Assembly (NCBI GenBank): GCA_050331475.1
Contig: JBHJGU010000125.1
Coordinates: forward strand, 1 to 8,180
Direction of reading: 5' to 3'
Source: JBHJGU01 sp050331475
Lineage (GTDB): Bacteria > Pseudomonadota > Alphaproteobacteria > Caulobacterales > Maricaulaceae
Length of the DNA stretch: 8,180 bases
The notes beneath the pieces are model-generated. The model was given only the letters and a program-made list of their open reading frames with translations. It made no database searches and was not told the origin of the DNA. Both the position numbers and the translations under genes were made by a program. Positions 1-5,928 of the stretch are shown here, piece after piece; position 1 is the first letter of the stretch; every line of letters starts with the position of its first letter.

Positions 1-775
1 GGGCGAGGATCCCGCGAGCCAGGTTTATGTGCGCAACAAGGTGCGCGCGTGCGAACAAGCCGGCGTGCGATCGGACACGATCCGCCTGCCCGCGGACATC
101 GCCCAAGCCGCCCTTGAGGCGCACGTCTCCGACCTGGCCGGGGACAAGGACGTGGACGGGATCCTGGTCCAACTGCCTTTGCCCCCGGGCCTAAACGCGG
201 ACGCGGTGATCGGTCTGATCCCGCCGGAGAAAGACGTCGACGGGCTGACCGAGGCGAGCCAAGGCCGGCTCATGCTCGGCCGTCCGGGCTTGCGGCCCTG
301 CACGCCCGCAGGCTGTGTGGACCTCGCCCGCCATGCGCTGGGCGATCTCACCGGTGCGCATGCGGTGGTGATTGGCCGGTCGATTTTGGTGGGCAAGCCC
401 GCGGCGCTGTTGTTCCTGGAGGCGAATTGCACGGTCAGCCTCGCCCATTCGCGCACCCGCGATTTGGCGGGTCTTTGCCGGCAAGCGGACATCCTTATCG
501 CCGCTGTCGGTCGGCCGCACATGGTGGGCGGGGATTGGATCAAGCCGGGCGCGTGCGTCATCGATGTGGGCATTAACCGGGTGTCGGACCCGTCCCAAGG
601 GTCGGGACGAACCCGGCTTGTGGGCGATGTGGCCTTTGGAGCGGCGCAACAGAGCGCGGGCTGGATCACGCCCGTGCCTGGCGGGGTGGGACCGATGACG
701 ATTGCGGGGCTGTTGCGCAATACGGTGCTGGCGGCGGCGGCGCGCCGGGGCTGGGACCGGCCCGAGGGCCTCTAA
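1..775 (+). CDS. folD: FolD, bifunctional methylenetetrahydrofolate dehydrogenase / methenyltetrahydrofolate cyclohydrolase (5' end cut off)
   Basis: Cytoplasmic enzyme that interconverts 5,10-methylene-THF, 5,10-methenyl-THF and 10-formyl-THF, using NADP for the dehydrogenase step. The frame is open from base 2, giving 257 residues; about 40 N-terminal residues lie outside the window, judged against the roughly 290-residue family. The first visible residues, GEDPASQVYVRNK, are the conserved FolD segment with the catalytic YxxxK pair (Tyr at 26-28, Lys at 38-40), so the GTG at 29 is not the true start. Further hallmarks in order are QLPLP, KDVDG, PCTPAG, the dinucleotide-binding GRSILVGKP, the segment GDWIKPGACVIDVGIN, and the C-terminal PGGVGPMTIAGLL. 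All key motifs are intact and nothing suggests a defect. The gene converges with eipA, with 6 bp between the stops and no hairpin terminator that I can see. Its upstream neighbours and promoter are outside the window. Confidence 0.97.
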   Translation, partial: GEDPASQVYVRNKVRACEQAGVRSDTIRLPADIAQAALEAHVSDLAGDKDVDGILVQLPLPPGLNADAVIGLIPPEKDVDGLTEASQGRLMLGRPGLRPCTPAGCVDLARHALGDLTGAHAVVIGRSILVGKPAALLFLEANCTVSLAHSRTRDLAGLCRQADILIAAVGRPHMVGGDWIKPGACVIDVGINRVSDPSQGSGRTRLVGDVAFGAAQQSAGWITPVPGGVGPMTIAGLLRNTVLAAAARRGWDRPEGL

Positions 776-781
776 CGCCCG

Positions 782-1369
782 CTAAAACGGCAAAATATTG
801 CGGCGCTTAGAATACGCCAGATAGCCAATGTTCGCACCAAACCTTAGGCCCACCCCAGTGCGGATCGGCGCGAGGGTGACCCCGTCGGCGCGCTGATAAT
901 TCACGCCCAGGCCGGCGATGAAATAGCCAGAGCCTTCCACGCCCGGGAAGCGGCAAAAAATCCGCTCCGCATCGGTGATGTTATAAACCAGCGTAAAGCT
1001 TTTCGAGGCGTTACCGCCGAAATCAAACCCGGCGGACGGACCTTGCCAGAACACGGTGCGCCGTTCCCCGGTCTTCATCACCAATTCGCCCCGGCCATAA
1101 CGGACCCCGCCAATAAAGGCGGCGGCGAGTTCTTCCCCAGCAATATAGCCCACAGGGTCGCCTTGTTCAGAAAAGACGCGCTCGACCACCGCGCCCCCGG
1201 CCTCCGCGGTGACGCCGAAGAAATCCACTAGCTCATCGGAGATTTCGTCTTCAGAGAACGTGTCTGGGCTCCCCGGCGCGGGCTCAGCGTCTTGCGCCGC
1301 CGCCCCGCCCGCCATGAGCACCGCCGTCATACCGCTCAACAGCACAATGCGCGCCAGACGCCAAATCAT
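782..1369 (-). CDS. eipA: EipA-like envelope protein (DUF1134 family), periplasmic
   Basis: The 195-residue product has a Sec signal peptide: MIWRLARIV, then a hydrophobic stretch to about residue 21, with likely cleavage after GGAAA near residue 25. The mature part from about residue 37 matches the DUF1134 family as I know it: FFGVTAEAGGAVVERVF (51-67), YIAGEE (75-80), VRYGRGEL, VFWQGPSAGFDFGGNAS (107-122), RFPGVEGSGYFIAGLGVNYQ (140-159) and a C-terminal LAYSKRRNILPF. Family members are small beta-barrel periplasmic proteins restricted mainly to Alphaproteobacteria; the Brucella member EipA supports envelope integrity. The catalytic or binding role of the family is unknown. The ATG at 1369 is preceded by AAAGGA at a 9-nt spacing, supporting this start. 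The gene lies 174 bp downstream of the same-strand DUF3592-like gene, with a repeat element between them, so it probably has its own promoter. Length and C-terminus look complete. Confidence 0.9.
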   Translation of the reverse strand: MIWRLARIVLLSGMTAVLMAGGAAAQDAEPAPGSPDTFSEDEISDELVDFFGVTAEAGGAVVERVFSEQGDPVGYIAGEELAAAFIGGVRYGRGELVMKTGERRTVFWQGPSAGFDFGGNASKSFTLVYNITDAERIFCRFPGVEGSGYFIAGLGVNYQRADGVTLAPIRTGVGLRFGANIGYLAYSKRRNILPF

Positions 1370-1378
1370 GGAGGCGGG

Positions 1379-1384
1379 TCCTTT
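1379..1384 (-). promoter_or_regulatory. Ribosome binding site of eipA
   Basis: On the minus strand AAAGGA lies 9 nt before the ATG at 1369. A second purine-rich stretch, AGAGGA, overlaps it slightly farther upstream (1384-1389). This is the clearest Shine-Dalgarno-like sequence among the minus-strand genes here and fixes the eipA start. Confidence 0.6.
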
Positions 1385-1408
1385 CCTCTGATCAATGCGA
1401 GGTAGCTT

Positions 1409-1418
1409 AAACCGGTTT
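1409..1418. promoter_or_regulatory. 10-bp perfect palindrome AAACCGGTTT upstream of eipA
   Basis: AAACCGGTTT is a perfect inverted repeat centred about 44 bp upstream of the eipA ATG, a position where an operator could act. No convincing -35/-10 pair was found around it, so a regulatory role is only a possibility. The core AACCGGTT also occurs at 7994-8001, upstream of the TonB receptor. Confidence 0.25.
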
Positions 1419-1452
1419 CCGGCGGTTTTGAGGCGTTGACGCTAGCGCCGCT

Positions 1453-1549
1453 TCAATTTAATCCGAGCAAAAGAGCCGCTCTAAGTCTTTGGTTTATAGT
1501 GTTTTCGAACCGCAAAACCGCTTACACTTTTGCTGAGAACGCTCTAGCG
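1453..1549 (+). repeat. 97-bp interspersed repeat, copy 1
   Basis: Aligns without gaps to 4292-4388 in the same orientation (offset 2839). By hand count there are 15 mismatches in 97 positions, about 85% identity. The last 49 bases (1501-1549) are the best conserved, 46 of 49 identical. They include GTTTTCGAACCGCAAA and CCGCTTACACTTTTGCTGA. Similarity stops abruptly at both ends. The right end overlaps the 3' end of the DUF3592-like gene: on the minus strand the element contributes its last Arg codon (CGC) and TAG stop. A near-palindrome, AGAGC-C-GCTCT (1472-1482), is present here but not kept in copy 2, so no conserved hairpin is evident. The reverse complement resembles, from memory, a short repeat common between genes in Rhizobiales. 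Confidence 0.85.
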
Positions 1550-2056
1550 GATCTCATTGCTGAGCAGCGGCCAGAGCCGCGGCCGCCAATCCCGCGGCAT
1601 GCGCCAAATCCAAAACGCGGCGAGCAAGAAACCGCCCCCGCCCAGGATCGCCGTCACGTTAAGCACATAAGATCGCGTAGGGCGGCCATGCAGAACGGAT
1701 CGATGCCGGGCGGGGGCTTCCGGCAGGTAATCCACCCCCAACGGGGCGCCCACGCGGAACCGGCGCGCGGTTTGCCGGCTTTCACGCACCTCGCCCTCAT
1801 AGACCGCGCCGCGGACCTCAAAGCGGTAATGGATGTCCTGAACCCGGGCGCCGCGGCTGCGCCAACGCACCCTGTAGGGTGCGCTAATCTCGGTGATCTC
1901 GCCTTGGACGCGAACCCCGCGCTCCTCAAGCGCTTTGACCAAGGGCACGGTGTCGAACAGACCGGTCCACCCCGCCCACACCGTGACCCCGCCCACCATC
2001 AGCGCCAAGGTGATGCGGTAGGGCATGTTGAATAGGATCGGCGCACGACAAGCCAT
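1544..2056 (-). CDS. DUF3592-like two-TM membrane protein
   Basis: The 170-residue product has a hydrophobic segment at about residues 14-33, a soluble beta-rich region at about 48-122 and a second hydrophobic segment at about 130-151, followed by a basic and tryptophan-rich tail. The middle region fits the DUF3592 pattern: RGVRVQGEITEI (46-57), then IHYRFEVRGAVYEGEV (75-90) and VGAPLGVDYLPEAPARHRSV (102-121). Members are inner-membrane proteins of unknown function with the domain exposed outside the membrane; I cannot say more about its role. The start is uncertain: ATG at 2056 and ATG at 2026 (giving MPYRITLALM) both lack a good Shine-Dalgarno, and the second gives a more typical N-terminus. 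The final Arg and the TAG stop lie inside repeat copy 1, so the end of this reading frame was set by the element. It is divergent from lepA. Confidence 0.75.
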   Translation of the reverse strand: MACRAPILFNMPYRITLALMVGGVTVWAGWTGLFDTVPLVKALEERGVRVQGEITEISAPYRVRWRSRGARVQDIHYRFEVRGAVYEGEVRESRQTARRFRVGAPLGVDYLPEAPARHRSVLHGRPTRSYVLNVTAILGGGGFLLAAFWIWRMPRDWRPRLWPLLSNEIR

Positions 2057-2154
2057 GAGGACAAGGGTGGAACGGCGTCGCTAAGCCCCGGTGAACAGCG
2101 CCTGACGTATTTATCGAATTACCGGAAATCCCTGAACCGGCCGCGAGGGTTCGC

Positions 2155-2183
2155 TTGGCGACGCCCCGGCGCCCGGCTATATC
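2155..2183 (+). promoter_or_regulatory. Candidate sigma-70-type promoter of lepA
   Basis: TTGGCG (2155-2160) and TATATC (2178-2183) are separated by 17 nt, the usual housekeeping spacing. Transcription would start near 2190, leaving a leader of about 20 nt that carries the ribosome binding site. The rest of the 154-bp divergent region (2057-2210) should also hold a promoter for the DUF3592-like gene, but I cannot place it. Assigned by eye. Confidence 0.4.
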
Positions 2184-2200
2184 GCTCAAACGTTTGGCCC

Positions 2201-2204
2201 AGGA
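2201..2204 (+). promoter_or_regulatory. Ribosome binding site of lepA
   Basis: AGGA sits 6 nt upstream of the ATG at 2211. It agrees with the conserved LepA N-terminus beginning a few residues later, so it supports this start. Confidence 0.5.
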
Positions 2205-2210
2205 CCCCTT

Positions 2211-4016
2211 ATGACCCCGCTGTCCCGTATCCGAAATTTCTCCATCGTCGCGCATATCGACCACGGCAAATCCACCCTCGCCGACCGGCTCATCCAAATG
2301 ACCGGTGGGCTGAGCGAGCGGGAAATGTCCGCCCAAGTGCTCGACAATATGGATATTGAGCGCGAACGCGGGATCACCATCAAAGCTCAAACCGTAAGGC
2401 TGCATTACACCGCTCAAGACGGCGAAGATTATGTCTTGAACCTGATCGACACGCCCGGGCACGTGGACTTCGCCTATGAAGTCTCCCGCTCGCTGACCGC
2501 GTGCGAAGGCTCGCTTCTGGTGGTGGATGCGAGCCAGGGGGTGGAGGCGCAGACGCTCGCCAATGTCTACCAAGCGCTCGACAACGATCATGAGATCGTC
2601 CCCGTCCTCAACAAGATCGATCTGCCGGCGGCCGAACCTGAGCGCGTGCAAGAGCAGATCGAAGACGTGATCGGCATTGAAGCCACGGACGCGGTGATGA
2701 TCTCGGCGAAAACCGGGCTTGGGGTGGAGGATGTGCTCGAAGCCATCGTCCAGCGTCTGCCGCCGCCGCACGCGGGCGAGCCGAACAAGCCGCTGAAATG
2801 CTTGCTGATGGACGCCTATTACGACGCCTATTTGGGCGTAGTGGTGCTGTTCCGAGTGATGGACGGCGTCATCAAAAAGGGCATGAAGATCAAGATGATG
2901 TCCACCGGCGCGGTGTATCCGATCGACCGGATCGGCGTGTTCAGCCCGAAAATGACCCTTATCGACAAATTGGGTCCCGGCGAGATCGGCTTTCTGACCG
3001 CTTCGATCAAAGAGGTGGCCGACGCGGCCGTAGGCGACACGCTGACCGAGGACAAGAAAGAAACCTCCGAGATCATCGCCGGCTTCCGCCCGGCCCAACC
3101 GGTGGTGTTTTGCGGCCTGTTCCCCGTCGACGCGAACGACTTTGAAGATTTGCGCGACGCCATGGGGAGGCTTCGGCTCAATGACGCGAGTTTTTCCTTT
3201 GAGATGGAAAGTTCCGCCGCGTTGGGCTTCGGGTTTCGCTGCGGTTTCCTCGGGCTGTTGCACTTGGAGATTATCCAAGAACGACTGAGCCGGGAGTTCG
3301 ACCTCGACCTCATCGCCACCGCCCCCAGCGTGGTCTACGAGCTTTCCATGCGCGATGGCGAGGAGATGAAGCTGCATAACCCCGCCGACATGCCCGACGT
3401 GATGCAGATTGAGGAGATCCGCGAGCCCTGGATCACTGCAACGATCCTGACCCCGGACGAGCATTTGGGGGCCATCTTGCAGCTTTGCCAAGAACGCCGC
3501 GGCGTGCAGAAAGACCTCAGCTATGCGGGCGCCCGCGCCATGGCGGTCTATGATCTGCCACTCAATGAAGTCGTTTTCGATTTTTACGACCGGCTGAAGT
3601 CGATCTCCAAGGGCTACGCGTCGTTCGACTACCAAATGCAGGATTACCGTGCGGGCGATCTTGTCAAAATGCAGGTGCTGGTCAATGCGGAACCCGTCGA
3701 CGCGCTTTCCATGCTGGTTCACCGCTCGCAAGCGGAACGCCGCGGCCGGGCCATGTGCGAGAAGCTGAAAGACTTGATTCCGCGGCATCTCTTTAAAATT
3801 CCGGTGCAAGCGGCGATTGGCGGCCGGGTGATCGCGCGTGAAACCATTGCGGCGATGCGTAAGGACGTCACCGCGAAATGCTATGGCGGCGACGCCACGC
3901 GAAAGAAGAAACTCCTGGAAAAACAGAAGGCCGGCAAGAAACGCATGCGCCAATTCGGCAAGGTCGACATCCCCCAAGAGGCCTTCATCGCCGCCTTGAA
4001 GATGGATGACGGGTAG
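2211..4016 (+). CDS. lepA: LepA / elongation factor 4, translational GTPase
   Basis: Ribosome-associated GTPase reported to back-translocate or remodel ribosomes and to aid translation initiation and ribosome biogenesis; found in the cytoplasm and at the membrane. The 601-residue product is full length for the family. All G motifs are present: AHIDHGKST (14-22, G1), RGIT (53-56, G2), DTPGH (80-84, G3), NKID (134-137, G4) and SAKTG (165-169, G5). The EF-G-like domains follow, with the family segment GFGFRCGFLGLLHLEI in the middle. The LepA-specific C-terminal domain ends with CYGGDATRKKK (557-567) and GKVDIPQEAF near the terminus. No key residue is altered. The gene is divergent from the DUF3592-like gene and has its own candidate promoter. 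It is not followed by lepB, unlike in Enterobacteria. A small ORF starts 3 nt after the stop. Confidence 0.99.
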   Translation: MTPLSRIRNFSIVAHIDHGKSTLADRLIQMTGGLSEREMSAQVLDNMDIERERGITIKAQTVRLHYTAQDGEDYVLNLIDTPGHVDFAYEVSRSLTACEGSLLVVDASQGVEAQTLANVYQALDNDHEIVPVLNKIDLPAAEPERVQEQIEDVIGIEATDAVMISAKTGLGVEDVLEAIVQRLPPPHAGEPNKPLKCLLMDAYYDAYLGVVVLFRVMDGVIKKGMKIKMMSTGAVYPIDRIGVFSPKMTLIDKLGPGEIGFLTASIKEVADAAVGDTLTEDKKETSEIIAGFRPAQPVVFCGLFPVDANDFEDLRDAMGRLRLNDASFSFEMESSAALGFGFRCGFLGLLHLEIIQERLSREFDLDLIATAPSVVYELSMRDGEEMKLHNPADMPDVMQIEEIREPWITATILTPDEHLGAILQLCQERRGVQKDLSYAGARAMAVYDLPLNEVVFDFYDRLKSISKGYASFDYQMQDYRAGDLVKMQVLVNAEPVDALSMLVHRSQAERRGRAMCEKLKDLIPRHLFKIPVQAAIGGRVIARETIAAMRKDVTAKCYGGDATRKKKLLEKQKAGKKRMRQFGKVDIPQEAFIAALKMDDG

Positions 4017-4019
4017 GGC

Positions 4020-4271
4020 TTGGCGGACCTTGCAGACAGCGCTCTGGTGGTGCGCGGCGGGTTTTGCACCGCCGGTCTTTTTGAAGCGGGCTCTGGCGTC
4101 ACTCTTGATGAGCAAGGCCGTTTGACGAATGTCTCGGTCAACGCGGCCTTCGGTGTGTCCTTGGATCGTTTGACCGCATCGATTCCAAATCGACAAATCG
4201 GGGTGTGTCGGCTCGCGGAGATTGAACGCCTGAGCGCCCTCATAAAGGTGGGTTCTGCGGCGGCCGAGTGA
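4020..4271 (+). CDS. Small uncharacterised ORF directly downstream of lepA
   Basis: An 83-codon frame from TTG at 4020, three bases after the lepA stop, ending TGA at 4269-4271. Translational coupling to lepA would explain the lack of a well-spaced Shine-Dalgarno; GTG codons at 4047 and 4050 are alternative starts. The product is soluble, with no signal peptide or TM segment. Its core, NVSVNAAFG (37-45) followed by IPNRQIGV (55-62) and then an acidic helix-like segment, AEIERLSALI, reminds me of a small orphan family with the pattern SVNSAPG...IPN.QVGVTTVG..R..GG. I cannot verify that match. If it is right, the C-terminal part of the family is missing here and the gene may be degraded. The stop lies 20 bp before repeat copy 2. 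It could also be a chance frame. Confidence 0.4.
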   Translation: MADLADSALVVRGGFCTAGLFEAGSGVTLDEQGRLTNVSVNAAFGVSLDRLTASIPNRQIGVCRLAEIERLSALIKVGSAAAE

Positions 4272-4291
4272 AACCTTCGATGAAAACTGTA

Positions 4292-4388
4292 TCAAGTTAA
4301 TCCGAGTCGAGACGCGGCTCTGAGTCTTTGGTTTGTCGCGTTTTCGAACCGCAAAGCCGCTTACACTTTTGCTGAAAACGCGCTAGCG
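4292..4388 (+). repeat. 97-bp interspersed repeat, copy 2
   Basis: Ungapped partner of 1453-1549, about 85% identical, same orientation. It fills most of the 111-bp gap between the small ORF and the epimerase-like gene, which converge on it. Its right end overlaps the end of the epimerase-like gene and provides that gene's last Arg codon and TAG stop (4383-4385), exactly as copy 1 does for an unrelated gene. The left half is the more diverged part (8 mismatches in positions 16-40 of the element). Confidence 0.85.
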
Positions 4389-5261
4389 CGCGACCAAATC
4401 CGCCGCCAACCCCTCCCGATAGCTCGGGAACCGGGGCCGCCAGCCTAGCTCCGCCTTCAGTCGGGCGTTCGAGACCCGTTTGGATTCCGCATAGAACTCC
4501 CGCGCCATGGGCGAGAGCTCAGCCCGCTCGAACGCCACATCCGGAGGGTGGGGCAAGCCCAACAGATCAGCGGCGTAGTTTGTGACGTCTTGCGGCGGGG
4601 CCGGCGCGTCGTCACAGACGTTGTAAACCGCGCCCGGATTGGGTCGCGCCATGGAGGCAAGGAGGGCTGAGACGATGTCTTCGCGATGGGCGCGGGAGAA
4701 CACCTGGCCCGGCTTGATGATGTTTTGCGCTTTGCCGGCTTTGAGCTTTTCGGCTGGCCCGCGACCCGGCCCGTAAATGCCCGGCAGGCGGAAAATCTGC
4801 ACGTTCAGACCAGTCGAGATCCACGCCTGCTCGGGCGCAAGCCGGCGCCGACCCCGTTCGGACATTGGCGCCGGGGCGTCGTCTTCAAACACCCAGCCCC
4901 CAGCCCGGTCGCCATAAACCCCGGTGGTGGAGAGGTAGCCCACCCAAGCGGGCCCCGGCGTGCGGATCAGATCGCCCAAGGCAAGGAACGCCGGATCGCC
5001 CTCGGGCCCGGGCGGGGTGGAGATCAGCGCGTGGCTCGCCGCCCCCCACGCTGCGGCGAGGGCGGCCCCGTCCTCCAGCGCGAACACTTCAACGCTGTGG
5101 GCGCGCAGAACTTCGGCCTTTTGCGGATCGCGGGTGGTGCCCCATCGCCGCTCCGCCCCTGCGGCGTCGAGCCAGGCTTGCGCCACATAGCCCGCGCCCA
5201 GCGCCAAACAGCGCCGCGGCGTGGCCGGGTTCGGGTCTGTCGTGCTAAAGCTTTCAGCCAT
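4383..5261 (-). CDS. Atypical SDR family NAD(P)-binding epimerase/dehydratase-like protein (YeeZ-like)
   Basis: A cytoplasmic Rossmann-fold protein of 292 residues from the ATG at 5261, or 302 from an in-frame ATG at 5291. In the longer numbering the nucleotide-binding motif is LGAGYVAQAW (31-40), an atypical glycine pattern. It is followed by STPP (91-94), YLSTTGVYGD (119-128), FRLPGIYGPGR (167-177), YNVCDD (223-228) and a C-terminal SKRVSNARLKAELGWRP segment (270-286) typical of sugar-epimerase-like SDRs. Tyr126 has no Lys four residues later, so the classical YxxxK pair is missing. This fits the atypical SDR subfamily around E. coli YeeZ, whose substrate is unknown. Neither start has a strong Shine-Dalgarno. 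The start at 5261 is chosen because the Rossmann strand begins at about residue 27 and it limits overlap with the divergent TPR gene. The stop lies inside repeat copy 2. Confidence 0.85.
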   Translation of the reverse strand: MAESFSTTDPNPATPRRCLALGAGYVAQAWLDAAGAERRWGTTRDPQKAEVLRAHSVEVFALEDGAALAAAWGAASHALISTPPGPEGDPAFLALGDLIRTPGPAWVGYLSTTGVYGDRAGGWVFEDDAPAPMSERGRRRLAPEQAWISTGLNVQIFRLPGIYGPGRGPAEKLKAGKAQNIIKPGQVFSRAHREDIVSALLASMARPNPGAVYNVCDDAPAPPQDVTNYAADLLGLPHPPDVAFERAELSPMAREFYAESKRVSNARLKAELGWRPRFPSYREGLAADLVAR

Positions 5262-5928
5262 GAAATCGCTCGTCTTCACCTGCCTCGCCATGGGCCTAGC
5301 CAGCAGTGCGTCGGCCCAACAACGCCCCGCCCCAGCGGACGCGGCCCGCTATCAAGACTGTTTAGCGCAAATCGAGGTGTCCGCGCCTGCGACCATCATC
5401 GCCGCGGAGACCTGGTCGTTCGAAGGCGGCGGCGCCTTGGCCGAGCACTGCGCCGCCTTGGCTGAAATCGCAGCCGGGGACCCGGCCGCGGGCGCTCAAC
5501 GGCTTGAAGAGGCCGCGCAAGGCGCAGACGCCCGCCGGTACGGACTCTTGAGCGAGTTTTGGGCGCAAGCCGGGGGCGCGTGGTTTGTCGCCGGCCAGGC
5601 GGACCGGGCGGAGACGGCGTTCTCCAACGCGATCAATCTGCGTGAGGGCGATGCGGAGCTTTGGATTGACCGCGGCGTCGCCCGGCTCCAACTGGAGGCT
5701 TATGATGCGGCCGAGCGCGACTTCTCAGAAGCCTTAAAGCTGCGTCCCCGCGATTTGGAGGCGCTCAAACTCCGCGGCCGGGCGGCCTATGAACGCGGCG
5801 ACCTAGTCCGGGCGCAGGCGGACACAGACGCCGCCCTCGCCCGCGCTCCCCAGGATGTGGAGGCTTTGAGGCTCTTAGGCGATATCCGCGAAGCGCGCCG
5901 GCTCGAACGGCTCCCTCAAACTCAATAG
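5260..5928 (+). CDS. Periplasmic tetratricopeptide repeat (TPR) protein
   Basis: The 222-residue product from the ATG at 5260 begins with a clear signal peptide: MKSLVFTCLAMGLASSASA, with likely cleavage before Gln20, and so is probably periplasmic. The N-terminal domain has two cysteines (34 and 64) within YQDCLAQIE and AEHCAALAEIAAG. From memory this matches a common alphaproteobacterial TPR family with an AxxW...GGG..A.HC.ALA pattern. Residues about 98-199 form roughly three TPR units (GQADRAETAFSNAI, EAYDAAERDFSEALKLRP, GDLVRAQADTDAALARAP), and a partial helix pair follows. TPR proteins act as scaffolds; the partner here is unknown. In-frame GTG codons at 5221 and 5245 are alternative starts, but ATG 5260 gives the cleanest signal peptide. 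The start shares CATG with the divergent epimerase-like gene, and the stop overlaps the TonB receptor stop by 7 bp. Confidence 0.85.
   Translation: MKSLVFTCLAMGLASSASAQQRPAPADAARYQDCLAQIEVSAPATIIAAETWSFEGGGALAEHCAALAEIAAGDPAAGAQRLEEAAQGADARRYGLLSEFWAQAGGAWFVAGQADRAETAFSNAINLREGDAELWIDRGVARLQLEAYDAAERDFSEALKLRPRDLEALKLRGRAAYERGDLVRAQADTDAALARAPQDVEALRLLGDIREARRLERLPQTQ

Noticed and set aside
1391..1470. Possible CtrA-type site (TTAA-N7-TTAA) controlling eipA
   Set aside because: Only single TTAA half-sites are found (1407-1410 and within the repeat near 1458). No second half-site lies at the proper spacing on either strand.
1472..1482. AGAGC-C-GCTCT as a hairpin terminator or conserved stem in the repeat
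   Set aside because: The loop would be one base, no T-run follows, and the left arm is not kept in copy 2.
1436..2035. 199-codon plus-strand ORF
   Set aside because: Antisense to the DUF3592-like gene, and its 5' part runs through repeat copy 1; the translation looks like a compositional shadow.
1926..4295. 789-codon open frame on the minus strand covering lepA
   Set aside because: It lies antisense to a clear, full-length lepA with all GTPase motifs. The His/Arg/Asp-rich translation is typical of antisense frames of high-GC genes, and it has no recognisable domain.
4686..5465. 259-codon plus-strand ORF
   Set aside because: Antisense to the SDR gene and out of frame with the TPR gene; rich in Arg/Pro/Gly without any domain.
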